64,000 nt of DNA from Xylaria sp. FL1777 (taxonomy: Eukaryota; Ascomycota; Sordariomycetes; Xylariales; Xylariaceae), in contig MU400565.1 in assembly GCA_022578965.1 (NCBI GenBank), positions 186,001 through 250,000 on the forward strand. Direction: 5' to 3'. The position numbers and the translations under genes are program-made. Shown here piece by piece: positions 11,705-24,527 of this stretch. Position 1 is the stretch's first letter. Each line of letters begins with the position of its first letter. The notes beneath the pieces were generated by a model. That model did no database searches and was not told where the DNA came from. It saw only the letters and a program-made list of their open reading frames with translations.

Positions 11705-12200
11705 TGTTACGAAATTAGCACTAAGGTGGCCTTTAGAGCAACTTAATGCCTTTATACATACTTCGGAAGTTCTCCGCTAATTAAAGCTAAGTTACGTAAC
11801 GATTTACTTAGCTTACTAGGCTTACAGTAATTTAAAGCTTACCGGGTTTATAGTAATCTAAAGCTTACTAAGCTTACAGTAATCTAGCGTTTACTAAACT
11901 TACAGTAATCTAAGAAGAGTTTTTGCTTTTTTTACTTTTTTTTTGTTTATATAATTATATACTTTTTATATTTAGTTATTTATTTAGTTCTAGCTTTTTA
12001 GCTATTAATTTTATTTTTTTATAACTACTAAGTACTAATATATTTATTATTTTTAATCTTTTAAAACCTTTATTAATGCATAGTAATAAAAGTTCTTTAA
12101 AAACTTCTTTAACGAATTACTGCTAAAAATCCTATTGTTACCTATAAATTAAAACCTTAAAAGCAAACCTATTATATTAATATATAATAAGTCTATTATA
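11705..12200 (+). repeat. Element A 5' LTR (496 bp)
   Basis: Starts TGTTACGAAAT and ends CTATTATA. Contains four 26-bp tandem units at 11,811-11,914. Direct partner of 24,027-24,522; its 3' half is related to the LTRs of B and C. Confidence 0.93.
11811..11914 (+). repeat. Four tandem 26-bp units inside the A LTR
   Basis: Units begin GCTTACT/GTTTACT and contain TTACAGTAAT. They start at 11,811, 11,837, 11,863 and 11,889. The corresponding C LTR is 28 bp shorter, consistent with one unit fewer. Confidence 0.85.
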
Positions 12201-13544
12201 CTTTAATAGCTTTTTAATTAGTAAGATTTAGCATATAAAAGCAAGTATTAATACAAATAAATTAAATAATAATTAGTTTACAAAATAAACTTTTAAAGGT
12301 ATACTTAAAGAATATTTAAAAAACAAGAATGCTAATTAGCATTATATAAATAAACTTTACTTAATAACTAATAAAATTAAATTTAAGTTATACTACTAAA
12401 AACAAAAAGTTAAAAATTAAGTTTAAAGATTTTAAAAACTTTTAAAACTAATAATATACTAAAACAATAAACCTTAGTACTTTTATTAACTACTTTTATT
12501 AAAAAAAAAGCAGTAGTAAAAAAAAAGAAATTAAGCAATAATAATAAAAAAGAACTAATGCTAACGTTAGCACTACAAAACAAACTAGTTGCTTTAATTT
12601 AAAAAACAGCTTAAATATTAAACGTTATAACCTTTAAATTAGCATAAACACTAGCTATAGTAATTAAAGCAGCAGTAATAACTGCTACTATAACAATAAA
12701 TCAAAGTTTTAAACAAGTAATTATATTATAACTAATATTAATATTACTATTAGCAAACTTAACGCTTATATTTATTACTACTATGCTTAAAATAATAACT
12801 TAAAATAAAAAACTTAACTTTTTATTACTATTGCTGCTTTTACTATTAAGATTTTTTATAATGTTAAAAATGCTAAACATTAAAAGTTTTAAACTTATTG
12901 CTTTAAAACCTTATAATAAATTTATAAATATAAAAGCTTTTTTAATTTATACTAGACTTTATTTAAAATAGCATTTAATTATTATTACAAAAAAAAATTA
13001 GAAAATAATAACTATTTTATAATTCTTATTAAAAAAAGTACTAAAATAGTTTTAATTTATTTTAAAGGATTTTTTAAAAGCTAATAAGTTAACTAACCTT
13101 AAGCTAAAAATAAAAAAGATTTTTAAAAATTACGTTAAGTTTAAAAATTAAATAAAAGTATTGTTTAAAAATACTTAAAAAGCAAAACATATAAAAAAAG
13201 CATTTTATTGCTTAAAACAAATAAAAGCAGCAGTAAATTATGCTATAAAATTTAAATAATTAGCAGCAATTTTAAAATTACTTAAGCTTACATTATTTTA
13301 TTTATTTTATAATAAACTTAAAACCTAAGTTTAAAACAAACTATGCAAAATAAATAAACTAGCAAAAATCAATATATATATTAATATAGCTATTATAATT
13401 AATTAATAATTATTTAACTAGTATTTTAAAACTAAAAGAACTAAAAAAAACAAAAAAAAAAACACTTAAAAGAATGTTAAACAAAGATTTAAACAAATTA
13501 GTAAAGTTTAAAAATAATAACTTTAAAACATATTTAAAGTTAAA

Positions 13545-13586
13545 TGTTATAACTGCAGAAAAAAAGAACACTTTTAAAAACAATGC
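13545..13586 (+). pseudogene. Gag CCHC zinc knuckle remnant of element A
   Basis: The frame reads C-Y-N-C-R-K-K-E-H-F-stop-K-Q-C, the retroviral-type CX2CX4HX4C knuckle. The glycines expected before and after the lysines read Arg and Glu, as expected from G-to-A change. It marks the Gag C-terminus. Confidence 0.85.
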
Positions 13587-15879
13587 TAATTTAAAAAAAA
13601 AACAAAAAAAAAAACTATAAAAAAGAAAAGATTTTTTAACTTAAGAAAAAAGTATAAGTTATAAAAGTCTAAAACAATAAAAAACAATAAAATAACTTAA
13701 AAAATACGTTTTTAAAGCAGAAATATAAAATTGCTATTTTAAGTTAAAACAAAAGCGCTACACTAAACAAATCTAAATGCTTTATTTATATAAGTTAAAA
13801 TAAACAAACATATAAATATTATTTAAAAGCTTTATAATTATTAAAACAAATTATAAAAAGATATATTTGTTATATAAACAATTAAAGTTATTTAATATAT
13901 AACTTAAAAAAATAGTTTAATTAAAAATAATAAACAATAAAAAGTAGTAAGTTAATATAGCTAGCAAACTTATAAAACTATAAAAACTTTAAACTACTAA
14001 AGCTTAAAATATAGCTTAAAAAAAAGTTTTGTTTAAAGAAATAAAACTATAATTATAAATAATATAGTTATTAAACTAACTATAAATTACTAAAGCACTT
14101 AATTGCTAAATAAACTTAAAAAAACAAAACTTATAAAACTTTAAAGCAAAAATAAATAAAATTAAAAGCTATAAAAAATATTACAAAAAAAAAACTAATA
14201 AAAATAAACAAAGTATTTTTATAGCTTAAACTGCTTTAAATATAACAAAACAAAAAAGCATTAATAGTTAGCACAAAAATTAATATGTTTTAAAAACTAA
14301 AACTAGCAATTTAACTAATTGCTAAAAGTTATTATTATAACAAAACTATAATAAAAAATAATAATAATATTTTATGCTTAAAAAATCTAAAATATAATAA
14401 AGTACTATAAAATTGCTATATAATATACTATTACTATTAATATTTATTTAACAAATTAAAAAATAATTAATTTTTTAAACAAATTATAAAAACAAAAATA
14501 AAGAACTTTATAAAGTAAAGTAGTTAGTTATAACTTTAGTTTATTATAAAGATTTATAAAGATTTATAACGTTTAAAGAAAATTGCAATTATATTTACAA
14601 TACTGTTTTAAAAAAATGTAAAAATAACTTCTATAAATATTATTAGCTAATTAAAGCATGCTTATATTAAAAAATAATTACTAAAAGCAAAAAAGTCTAA
14701 AAACTATAATTTAAAGCTTAATTAAAAGCAAAACTAAAACTAAATATAATAACGTTTGAAGTATTAAATAAAACAAGCATTTAAACATTTTATAAAAAAA
14801 AATCAAAAAACAAAATAAACATTTGCTAAAAAAGCAATAAATAGCTAAAAAAACTAAAGCTTTACGTAAAGTTTAATATAATAACTAAAAAAATCAATTT
14901 AAAGTTAAACTTATATATTAAAAAAAAAAATATAACACTTTAATTAACTTAAAAGTACAAGCTAATATAATTTTACTTAAAGTAATAAAACAAAATAAAA
15001 TTTCTTAGAAATATAAGTAAAAATCCTAAAAAATTAAAAAATTTAATAAAAATATTTCTAGCTATAATAATAATTACATACTTAAAAAAACTAAGCTTTT
15101 TAATATATTTATATAAAAACACAAAAAGCAAATTATATTAAATATTGCTAATATATTTAATTATAACATTATTTTAAGAATACTATAGCTAAAAACTAGC
15201 AATTTTTTAATTTAATAAAAAGCAAAAACTATTAAGTAAAAAAGTAAAAAATAAAGCAAAAAAATTAGAAAAATTGCTAAAAAAATCCTAAATAAAATAC
15301 TAAAAGTATATTATAGATTTTATAAACTGTTTAAAAAAAAAAAAAAAAAAAAACTTTTTAAATATAGCTTATAAAACTATTATATTTTTATTAAAAAGAA
15401 ATGTTAACTAAAGCTTTATTAAGTATATTATATAAGCCTAAATAAAACAAACGCCTTGTAAAAATATATTTAGAAAAATTTAGCAAAAAAATTCTTAAAA
15501 AAGTTTTAATTATTTACTAAATACTTTATAGTACTAGTACTTAAAATAAAAAATAAAAAACAACTAATTAACAAAAAAAAAAAACTAGTATAATAAGTAA
15601 TAATTAATTATTAACTATTAAACATAATTATAATTATAAATAAATATTCTTTTACTTTGCTAGTAATTATAAAAAAAAATATTAGCTAAGCAGAATAGTT
15701 TATAGTAGTTAATATTTTAAATAAATATTATACTATTAAAATAGCTAAAAAAAAAAAATGAAAAACTGCTATATAAACAATATATAAACTATATAAATAT
15801 ATAGTTATGCTATAAAGACTATAAAACGTACTAGCTAGCTTTTAACATATAATAATAATAATTTTACAAAAGTTTTTAA

Positions 15880-15960
15880 ACAAATTTATATTTATTTATT
15901 TAAACAATATTTTAATTTATTTTAAAACATTAAAAAAACATAAAAAACATATAACTTAAG
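15880..15960 (+). pseudogene. Gypsy reverse transcriptase active-site remnant of element A
   Basis: Reads FIFIYLNNILIYFKTLKKH, the YLDD block of Ty3/gypsy RT with both catalytic Asp codons (GAT/GAC) changed to Asn codons at 15,903-15,908. Confidence 0.85.
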
Positions 15961-16313
15961 TATTAAAGATATTTAAACAAGCAAAATTATAACTTAACAC
16001 AAAAAAGTATATATAGCATACATAAAAAATTAACTTTTTAAGATTTATAATTACTTTAAAACAAATATAGATTTAATAGTTAAAAATTAATACAATATAA
16101 AACTAGAAAATATTTAATTTAGCTATTGTTATAAACATATAATAAGCATTAAGATTTTTAAACTATGTTTAAATATTAATTTAAAACTTTAAGAAAATAG
16201 CGTTCTATTTTATAAAGTATACAAAGAAAAAATACAAAAAAAAGTTCTTTTTAATTTTAAAAAAAGCTTAAAAAGCTTTTAAAGAACTAAAACTAAGAGT
16301 TATTTTTAACTTT

Positions 16314-16318
16314 ATAGT
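16314..16318. repeat. Target-site duplication ATAGT, left copy (element B)
   Basis: ATAGT precedes the left LTR of B and recurs at 21,431-21,435. Confidence 0.9.
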
Positions 16319-16837
16319 TATAACAGACCTATCATACATTAATATAACAGGTTTGCCTTTGGGGTCTTGATTTGCAGGTAACAATAGGATCCTTAACAGT
16401 GGTTCGTTAGGGAGGTTTTTAAGGTACTTTTACTACTATGCATTAATAAAAGTCTTAAAGGATTAAAAGTAATAAATATATTAATGCTTAGCAGTTATAA
16501 GAAAAATTAATAGCTAAAGAGCTAAAAACTAAGTAAGTAACTAAATACAAAAAATGCATAATTATATAAACAAAGAAAACAGTAGTAGTAATTTATAAAC
16601 GTTGCTTCTTTTAATAAGCTCGATGCTATATTGTTTTAAGTTTGTAGCTTAATAAACTTAACGCTTAAGTTTATTAAGTCTAAGGCTTAATAAACTTAAC
16701 GCTTAAGTTTATTAAGTTTATGCATTAAACCTTTATAGTAGTTTAAATACATATTTTTTTAACGAATGGAACTTTTTTTGCGCATGCTTTTTTTATACCT
16801 AGCCTTTTAACCGGCCTAGTTAGCCCATTTCGTAACA
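16319..16837 (-). repeat. Element B 3' LTR (519 bp)
   Basis: Plus-strand reading starts TATAACAGACC and ends CATTTCGTAACA. Direct repeat of 20,912-21,430. The stretch 16,325-16,420 keeps unusually many G and C for this block. Confidence 0.93.
16648..16716. repeat. Two tandem perfect 31-nt palindromes in the B LTR
   Basis: At 16,648-16,678 and again at 16,686-16,716 the sequence is a 14-bp perfect inverted repeat with CTTAATAAACTTAA as left arm and a CGC loop. In the other LTR (around 21,245-21,310) the arms are less perfect and richer in GC. Confidence 0.85.
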
Positions 16838-19527
16838 TTATCTTTCTTTTTCCGTAATTGTTGTTCTAATAATTCTGTATTTTTTCTTTCGTAAGTTTTC
16901 TTTTTTTATTTTTTGTTTTTTGTTCTTTGTGCTTATTATGTTTAGTAAGGTTTCTAAAAAACCTCGCTTGTTGCGTTCCAAACAAAAAGCTTAATAAAAC
17001 TTTGCTTTGCTTTTTTTTATTAAACTAAAATTAATTAAAATAGCTTTATGTTCTTGCTGCAATTATTGTAGTACAAAATATTTAATGTTAAAATTTAACT
17101 TTAATTAATATGTTAAATGTATTACAGCTAAACAAGCAAATTACAACGCTAGAAGTTTGTTTCTAAAGCAGATGCAGCAGCTTACTTTTTAGCACAAAAA
17201 GCTAAAAAATAAATTAAACTTGCTAATAAAAGAGCATAAAAAAATAAGTGCAAAAATCCGTTGTTTTAAACAACAAAAAAAATTATAGCAAAAAAAAATA
17301 ACTGCTGCTATAGCTTATAGTTTAAGTAGTTTAAAAAAGCTTAAGCAAATTAAAGCAAAAAAGCGCTATATAGCCAAAAAACAAAAATAGCGCGTTAAAG
17401 CAGTACAGCTATTACTAGTTGTTTTTTTAAAGTTTAATTAAAACGCGCTAAACGCTTTGTTTAAAGTTAATCCCTTTTTTCTAGCTTTAGCTAGTTAAAG
17501 TGTTAATAATAGAACTAGTTTATAATTATTTTAGCGGTTTTTAGGTGTTTTTTAGGTTTTTAAGTATTGTTAGCATGTAAGTATTCTTTTTATTTAATAA
17601 GATATTTAATGTTGTTATTATTTTAACGGAAATCCAGTATATTTTTAATTTTATAAATGTTTTAATTTGTTTTTATTTTTAGTTATGTTTTAATAAGTGT
17701 TTTAATAAGTGCTAGTTCTAGTAAAAAAATGTAAAAAACAGAGTAAATTTGCATGTTTTTTAGTAATAACAGTTTATAGTTAGTAAGTAAAATAACTTCC
17801 TTAATTTTAAAAGAACTAAGTTTTTTAAATTTTAATTTGTTATTTAGTTATTTTGTTTTAATTTAAAGAATATTAGTGTATGCGTTTTGTTTTTATTATA
17901 ACAAATAAACTTTGTTTCCTTTTTTAAAAGTTAGCTTTTTAGTTTGTTTTTTGTTATAATATTTTATTATTTTTTGTTATAAAAACTAAAGGCATAATTG
18001 CAACTTAGTTTATAGCGTTTTAATTTTTATTGCAATAATCCTTGCTTAAAGTACTATAATTAAAATAGCAGGTGCTTTTATTAGTATTTTTTTTTGTTTT
18101 ATAGTAGTTGCTTATTGTTTATAAACGGCTTTATGTAAAAATATATTTATGTTTTTATTTGTTAACGTGTTATATAAAATTTATACTATTAGTAATAGTT
18201 TTACTTAATTGTTTTATTAGTAGTTAATATAACTTTATAAATATTGTTTTAATATTTAGTTTAGTTTTTTTGTTTGTTTATTAGTTTATAAGTAGTAAGC
18301 TATTAAAAACTTAAGTTTAACACTAATAAGTTTAAAAAAACTTGTTTTAAATTTAGAAATAAACAATTTATTTTAGTCTAAAACAATTTTTTTTAGTAGT
18401 TTATATTTATTTAAGTATTAACATATAAAAGCATATATAAGCTGCTTAGCTATAATATTTTCTTTAAATAATAAAAAGTAAGCATACTTAGTAAGTTTAT
18501 TAATAATAATCTATATTTTATCGTATTGTACTTTTGTAACTAGATTAGTTAATAAAAGTAGTGCTATAATAAAATCTTAAGCAATAATATGCTATGCTTG
18601 TTTAAGTATTTATATAAGTTGTAGTAGTTCGTAAAGCTTATGTTAGGCCGCTTTAGCTTTATTACAAATGTTGCATTTCTTTACAATAATCTTAACTATA
18701 TTCTATAGTACTTCGTTATGTTCTAAATCTTCTAGGCATAAGATATTATTATTATTTTCTATTATAGTTTTATTATAGTAATAACTTTTAGCAATTAGTT
18801 AAATTGCTAGTTTTAGTCTTTAAGATATATTAGTTTTTGCATTAATTATTAGTGCTTTTTTGTTTTGTTATATTTAAAGCAGTTTAAGCTATAAAAATAC
18901 TTTATTTATTTTTATTAGTTTTTTTTCTGTAGTGTTTTTTATAGCTTTTAATTTTATTTGTTTTTGTTTTAAAATCTTATAAGTTCTGTTTTTTTAAGTT
19001 TACTTAGCAACTAAGTATTTTAATAGTTTATAATTAGTTTAATAACTACACTATTTATAGTTATAGTTTTGTTTTTTTAAACATAACTTTTCTTTAGGCT
19101 ATATTTTAAGCTTTAGTAGTTCAAAGTTTTTGTAGTTTTATAAGTTTACTAACTACGTTAATTTATTATTTTTTATTGTTTGCTATTTTTAATTAAACTA
19201 TTTTTTTAAGTTATATATTAAACAACTTTAATTGTTTATATAGCAAATATATCTTTTTGTAATTTGTTTTAATAACTATAAAGCTCTTAAATAATATTTG
19301 TATGTTTGTTTATTTTAATTTATATAAATAAAGCATTTAGATTTATTTAGTATAGCACTTCTGTTTTAACTTAAAACAGCAACTTTATACTTTTGCTTTA
19401 AAAACGTATTTTTTAAGTTGCTTTGTTATTTTTTATTGTTTTGAACTTTTATAATTTATACTTTTTTTTTAGGTTAAAAAATCTTTCCTTTTTTATAGCT
19501 TTTTTTTCTGTTTTTTTTCTTAAATTA

Positions 19528-19569
19528 GCATTATTTTTAAAAGTGTTCTTTTTTTTTACAGTTATAACA
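19528..19569 (-). pseudogene. Gag CCHC zinc knuckle remnant of element B
   Basis: Minus strand reads C-Y-N-C-K-K-K-E-H-F followed by the final Cys codon at the expected distance. Same knuckle as in A and C. Confidence 0.85.
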
Positions 19570-20911
19570 TTTAACTTTAAACATATCTTAAGATTATTAT
19601 TTTTAAACTTTACTAATTTGCTTAAATCTTTGTTTAATACTTTCTTAAGTATTTTTTTTTTTGTTTTTTTTAGTTTTTTTAGTTTTAAAGTACTAGTTAA
19701 ATAATTGTTAATTAATTATAATAGCTATATTAATATACGTATTAATTTTTGCTAGTTTATTTATTTTATATAGTTTGTTTTAAACTTAAGTCTTAAGTTT
19801 ACTATAAAATAAATAAAACAGTGCAAGCTTAAGCAATTTTAAAATTACTGCTAATTGTTTAAATTTTATAGCGTAATTTACTGCTGCTTTTATTTGTTTT
19901 AAGCAGTAAAGTGCTTTTTTTACGTGTTCTGCTTTTTAAGTATTTTTAAATAGTGCTTTTATTTGATTTTTAAACTTAACGTAGTTTTTAAAAATCTTTT
20001 TTATTTTTAGCTTAAAGTTAGTTAACTTGTTAGCTTTTAAAAAATCCTTTAAAATAAATTAAAACCATTTTAGTACTTTTTTTAACAAAAATTATAAAGT
20101 AGTTATTACTTTTTAGTTCTTTTTTATAATAGTAATAAAATGCTATTTTAAATAAAGTTTAGCATAAATTAAAAAGGCTTTTATATTTGTAAATTTATTA
20201 TAAAGCTTTAAAGTAATAAGTTTAAAACTTTTAATGTTTAGCATTCTTAACATTATAAATAATTTTAATAATAAAAGCAGCAGTAGTAATAAAAAGTTAG
20301 GTTTTTTATTTTAAGTTATTATTTTAGGTATAACAGTAGTAAAAATAAGCGTTAAGTTTACTAGTAATAATATTAGCGTTAATTGTAATATAATTACTTA
20401 TTTAAAGCTTTAACTTATTGTTATAATAGCAATTATTATTGCTGCTTTAATTACTATAGCTAATGTTTATGCTAGTTTAAAAGTTATAACGCTTAATATT
20501 TAAGCTGCTTTTTAAGCTAAAGCAACTAGTTTGCTTTATAGCACTAACATTAACGTTAGTTCTTTTTTATTACTGCTGCTTAATTTCTTTTTTCTTGCTA
20601 TTGCTTTTTCTTTAATAAGAATAGCTAATAAAAGTACTAAAGTTTATTGTTTTAATACGTTATTAGTTCTAAAAGTTTTTAAAATTTTTAAACTTAATTT
20701 TTAACTTTTTGTTTTTAATAGTATAACTTAGATTTAGTTTATTAGTTATTAAGTAAAGTTTACTTACATAATACTATTTAGTATTCTTATTTTTTAAATA
20801 TTTCTTTAGTATACTTTTAAGAGTTTATTTTATAAATTGTTTATTACTTAACTTTTTATATTAATATTTGTTCTTATATATTAAGTTCTATTAATTAAAA
20901 AGCTATTAAAG

Positions 20912-21430
20912 TATAACAAACTTATTATATATTAATATAACAGGTTTGCTTTTAAGGTTTTAATTTGCAAGTAATAATAAAATTTTTAACAGTAGTCCAT
21001 TAAAGAAGTTTTTAAAGTACTTTTACTACTATGCATTAATAAAAATCTTAAAGAATTAAAAGTAATAAGTATATTAGTGCTTAGTAATTATAAAAAAAAT
21101 TAATAGCTAAAAAGCTAAAAACTAAGTAAATAACTAAATATAAAAAATGCATAATTATATAAACAAAAAAAACAGTAGTAATAATCTATAAACGTTGTTT
21201 TTTTTAATAAGCTTAACGCTATATTGTTTTAAGTCCGTAGTTCGATAAACTTAACGCTTAAGTCTGTTAAGTCTAAGGCTTAATGGACTTAACGCTTAAG
21301 TCTATTGAATCTATGCATTAAACCCTTATAGTGGTTTAAATACATATCTTTTTAACAAATAGGACTTCCTTCGCGCATGCCTTCTCTACACCTGGCCTCC
21401 TAACCGGCCTGGTCAGCCCATTTCGTAACA
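20912..21430 (-). repeat. Element B 5' LTR (519 bp)
   Basis: Partner of 16,319-16,837, identical in length. The outer end, 21,335-21,430, is almost unmutated and includes CCTAACCGGCCTGGTCAGCC. Confidence 0.93.
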
Positions 21431-21539
21431 ATAGTTAAATTACTTAATCTACAGAAAAAAAAAAAGCTAAAAACAAATGCTTTAAACAATATAATTGCAG
21501 AAGTTTTAAAATAACTAAAAAACAATAAAAAATAGCACT

Positions 21540-22340
21540 TAATAGCTTATTACTTTAAAGCACTACAAAACGTAGCATTATAATACTTAATATATAACAA
21601 AGAACTATTTGTAATTATTATAGCACTTAAAAAATAAGAACTGTTTTTTATAAAAACTATAAAACTAATTAAGATTTATTTAAATTATTAAAACTTAACA
21701 AAATTTATAACTATATAAAAAATTACTAAATAACATAAAAATTAAATAGTTTTCTTCTTTAAATTTAACTTTAAAATATGTTACATTAAGGAAAAAAAAA
21801 ACATTTAAGCAAACATATTTAGCTAACAAAGTTAAAAAAGATTTAAAGTTCTAAAAAAAAACATTTAAGTATTATATCCTTAAAGAAATAAAAGCTTAAA
21901 AATTAAAGTTATACTTAAAAACTTTATAAATATATAGCTATAATAAGCTTATAACTTAAAAAAGTTAGTATAGCTATAAAAGCATAAAAAATTAAAAAAT
22001 AACAAGCTAATATATAAACGTAAGGTTTATTTACTAAAATCTTTATAAAACAAGTTTATTAAAAAGTTTTATAAACATTTATTATATAAATACTAAAAAG
22101 CAATAAAAACAGTTAAATAACTATAAAAAAAATACAATTTTTTAAAACTATAAAACATAATTAAGTTTATTATAAAAAAATGCAATATTTGTAACAAAGC
22201 TAAAGTAGCTTAATATAAACTTTATAAACTGCTATAACTTATATAAATATTTAAATAAGCATAGCATACTATTGCTTAAAATTTTATTATAGCATTACTT
22301 TTATTAACCGATTTAATTATAAAAATATAATATAATAAAA
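21540..22340 (+). pseudogene. RNase H and integrase remnants of element A
   Basis: After the B insertion the plus strand resumes with YNKELFVIIIALKK, matching the gypsy RNase H block (YxIxDKELLAIVxALKxW), then FKFNFKICYI. Further on, CNICNKAKVA and WHTIA-x-NFIIALLLLTD match the integrase zinc finger and first catalytic-core block. Stops interrupt all of it. Confidence 0.8.
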
Positions 22341-24026
22341 TATAAGTTATTATTAATAAATTTACTAAGTATGCTTACTTTTTATTATTTAAAGAAAATG
22401 TTATAGCTAAATAACTTATATATGCCTTTATATGCTAATACTTAAACAAATATAAACTACTAAAAAGAATTGTTTTAAACTAAAATAAATTGTTTACTTT
22501 TAAATTTAAAACAAGTTTTTTTAAACTTATTAATATTAAACTTAAGTTTTTAACTGCTTACTACTTATAAACTAATAAATAAATAAAAAAACTAAACTAA
22601 ATATTAAAATAATACTTATAAAGTTATATTAACTACTAATAAAACAATTAAGTAAAACTATTATTAATAACACAAATTTTATATAATATATTAATAAACA
22701 AAAATATAAACATATTTTTATATAAAGTTGTTTATAAACAGCAAGCAACTATTAAAAAACAAAAAAAAACATTAATAAAAGCACCTGCTATTTTAATTAT
22801 AATACTTTAAGCAAAAATTATTGCAATAAAAATTAAAACGCTATAAGCTAAACTATAATTATATCTTTAGTTTTTACAACAATAAATATTAGTATACTAT
22901 AATAAGAAATAAACTAAAGAACTAGCTTTTAAGAAAAAAAACAAAGTTTACTTATTATAATAAAAACAAAATGCAAATATTAATATTTCTTAAATTAAAA
23001 CAAAATAGCTAAGCAACAAATTAAAATTTAAAAAACTTAGTTTTTTTAAAATTAAAGAAGTTATTTTATTTATTAACTATAAACTGTTATTATTAAAAAA
23101 TATGCAAATATATCTTGTTTTTTATATTTTTTTACTAGAACTAGCACTTATTAAAACACCTATTAAAACATAACTAAAAATAAAAATAAATTAAAACGTT
23201 TATAAAGTTAAAAATATACTAAATTTCTATTAAAATAATAATAACGTTAAGTATTTTATTAAATAAAACAAATATTTATATGCTAATAATACTTAAAAAC
23301 TTAAAAAATACTTAAAAATTGCTGTAGTAATTATAAATTAGTTTTATTACTAATATTTTAACTGCTTAAAACTAAAGAAAAAAAGTTAACTTTAAAAAAA
23401 ACGCCTAAAAAATTCTAATTAAACTTAAACAAAGCAGCTTGTACTGCTTTAGCCTGCTTTTTTTGTTATTTTTGCTTTTTTATTAACGCTTTTTATTTTT
23501 TTTAATGCGCTTTATTTCGTTTAATTTATTTAAGAACTAAAGCTTTTGCTAAACTATTTTAACGCTTTTTGCTTTTAAAAAACGTTTTTATATATAAAGC
23601 TAAGCTAGCTTGCTTAAAACAAAATTAAAGCTATTTTAAGCTTGTTTTAGTTCTTTTTAAACTAAAAGCAGCTATTGCTTTGCTTACTTTTTTTTTTTTT
23701 TAAAACAACAGTGCTTAAAAACTATGTTATTAATTAAGTTAATTAAAACTTTTAATTTGTTGCAAAAGCAGCTAACGCGTATACATTTAAAGCAACAAAA
23801 CATATTATTTATTATTTTACACGTTAATAACTAATTAAAGCAACAAAAGCAAAGCATAACTTTATAACTAGTAAAATCAATAAAAAAAGCAAAAATAAGT
23901 TTTTGCTTTGTTTTTAATAAGCAGTTAGTTTTTTTAATACATACTAACATTTTAACATATAAAAAAAAAGAAAAAAAATACTTATAGAAAATTATTAAAA
24001 CAACAATTCTAAAAAAAAGAAAATAA

Positions 24027-24522
24027 TATTATAAAATTAGCATTAAAGTAGCCTTTAAAGCAACTTAATGCTTTTATATATACTTTAAAAGTTCTTTACT
24101 AACTAAAGCTAAGTTATATAATAACTTATTTAGCTTACTAAGCTTATAGTAATTTAAAGCTTATTAAGCTTATAGTAATCTAAAGCTTACTAAGCTTATA
24201 ATAATTTAACGCTTACTGGACTTATAGTAATTTAAAAAGAATTTTTGCTTTTTTTATTTTTTTTTTGTTTATATAATTATGCACTTTTTATATTTAATTA
24301 TTTATTTAGTTTTAGCTTTTTAGCTATTAATTTTATTTCTTTATAACTACTAAGCACTAATATACTTATTACTTTTAATTTTTTAAGACTTTTATTAATG
24401 CATAGTAATAAAAGTTCCTTAAAAACTTCCCTAACGAACTATTGCTAAGAATTTTATTATTACCTGCAAATTAAGACCCTAAAAGCAAACCCGTTATATT
24501 AATGTATAACAGGTTTATTACA
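24027..24522 (+). repeat. Element A 3' LTR (496 bp)
   Basis: Starts TATTATAAAAT (mutated TGTTACGAAAT) and ends ATTACA. Same length as the 5' LTR; followed directly by AGAAT. Confidence 0.93.
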
Positions 24523-24527
24523 AGAAT

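Larger units (their letters stand above)
16319..21430 (-). mobile_element. Element B: non-autonomous Ty3/gypsy derivative nested in A
   Basis: Length 5,112 bp with 519-bp LTRs and ATAGT duplications. Minus-strand coding remnants are a Gag zinc knuckle (19,569 to 19,528) and an integrase CNICNKAK block near 18,674 to 18,650. Aligned by eye to element C, B lacks about 2.6 kb that in C holds RT and RNase H; the junction is near 18,690. Its LTRs share the terminal TGTTACGAAAT and the 3' half with A and C, but the U3-like segment differs and has two 31-bp palindromes. It is the youngest insertion and the least RIP-mutated. Confidence 0.9.
11705..24522 (+). mobile_element. Element A: full-length Ty3/gypsy retrotransposon nested in E
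   Basis: Bounded by 496-bp LTRs with AGAAT duplications; 7,701 bp after removing nested element B. Plus-strand order is Gag zinc knuckle (13,545-13,586), reverse transcriptase (YLNN at 15,897-15,908), the B insertion, RNase H (about 21,540-21,790) and integrase (about 22,150-22,340). RT before integrase is the Ty3/gypsy order. A purine run precedes the 3' LTR at 24,011-24,026. It is the plus-oriented sibling of element C. RIP has placed stops throughout. Confidence 0.93.

Noticed and set aside
11705..16837. Inverted repeats at 11.7-12.2 kb and 16.3-16.8 kb as terminal inverted repeats of a DNA transposon
   Set aside because: They are LTRs of two different elements, A and B, inserted in opposite orientation; each has its own direct partner and target duplication.
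19423..19704. Phe/Leu-rich 93-aa frame on the plus strand, and its relative at 31,378-31,656
   Set aside because: Both are antisense to the RIP-mutated Gag zinc-knuckle region of elements B and C; poly-Phe results from poly-A on the sense strand.
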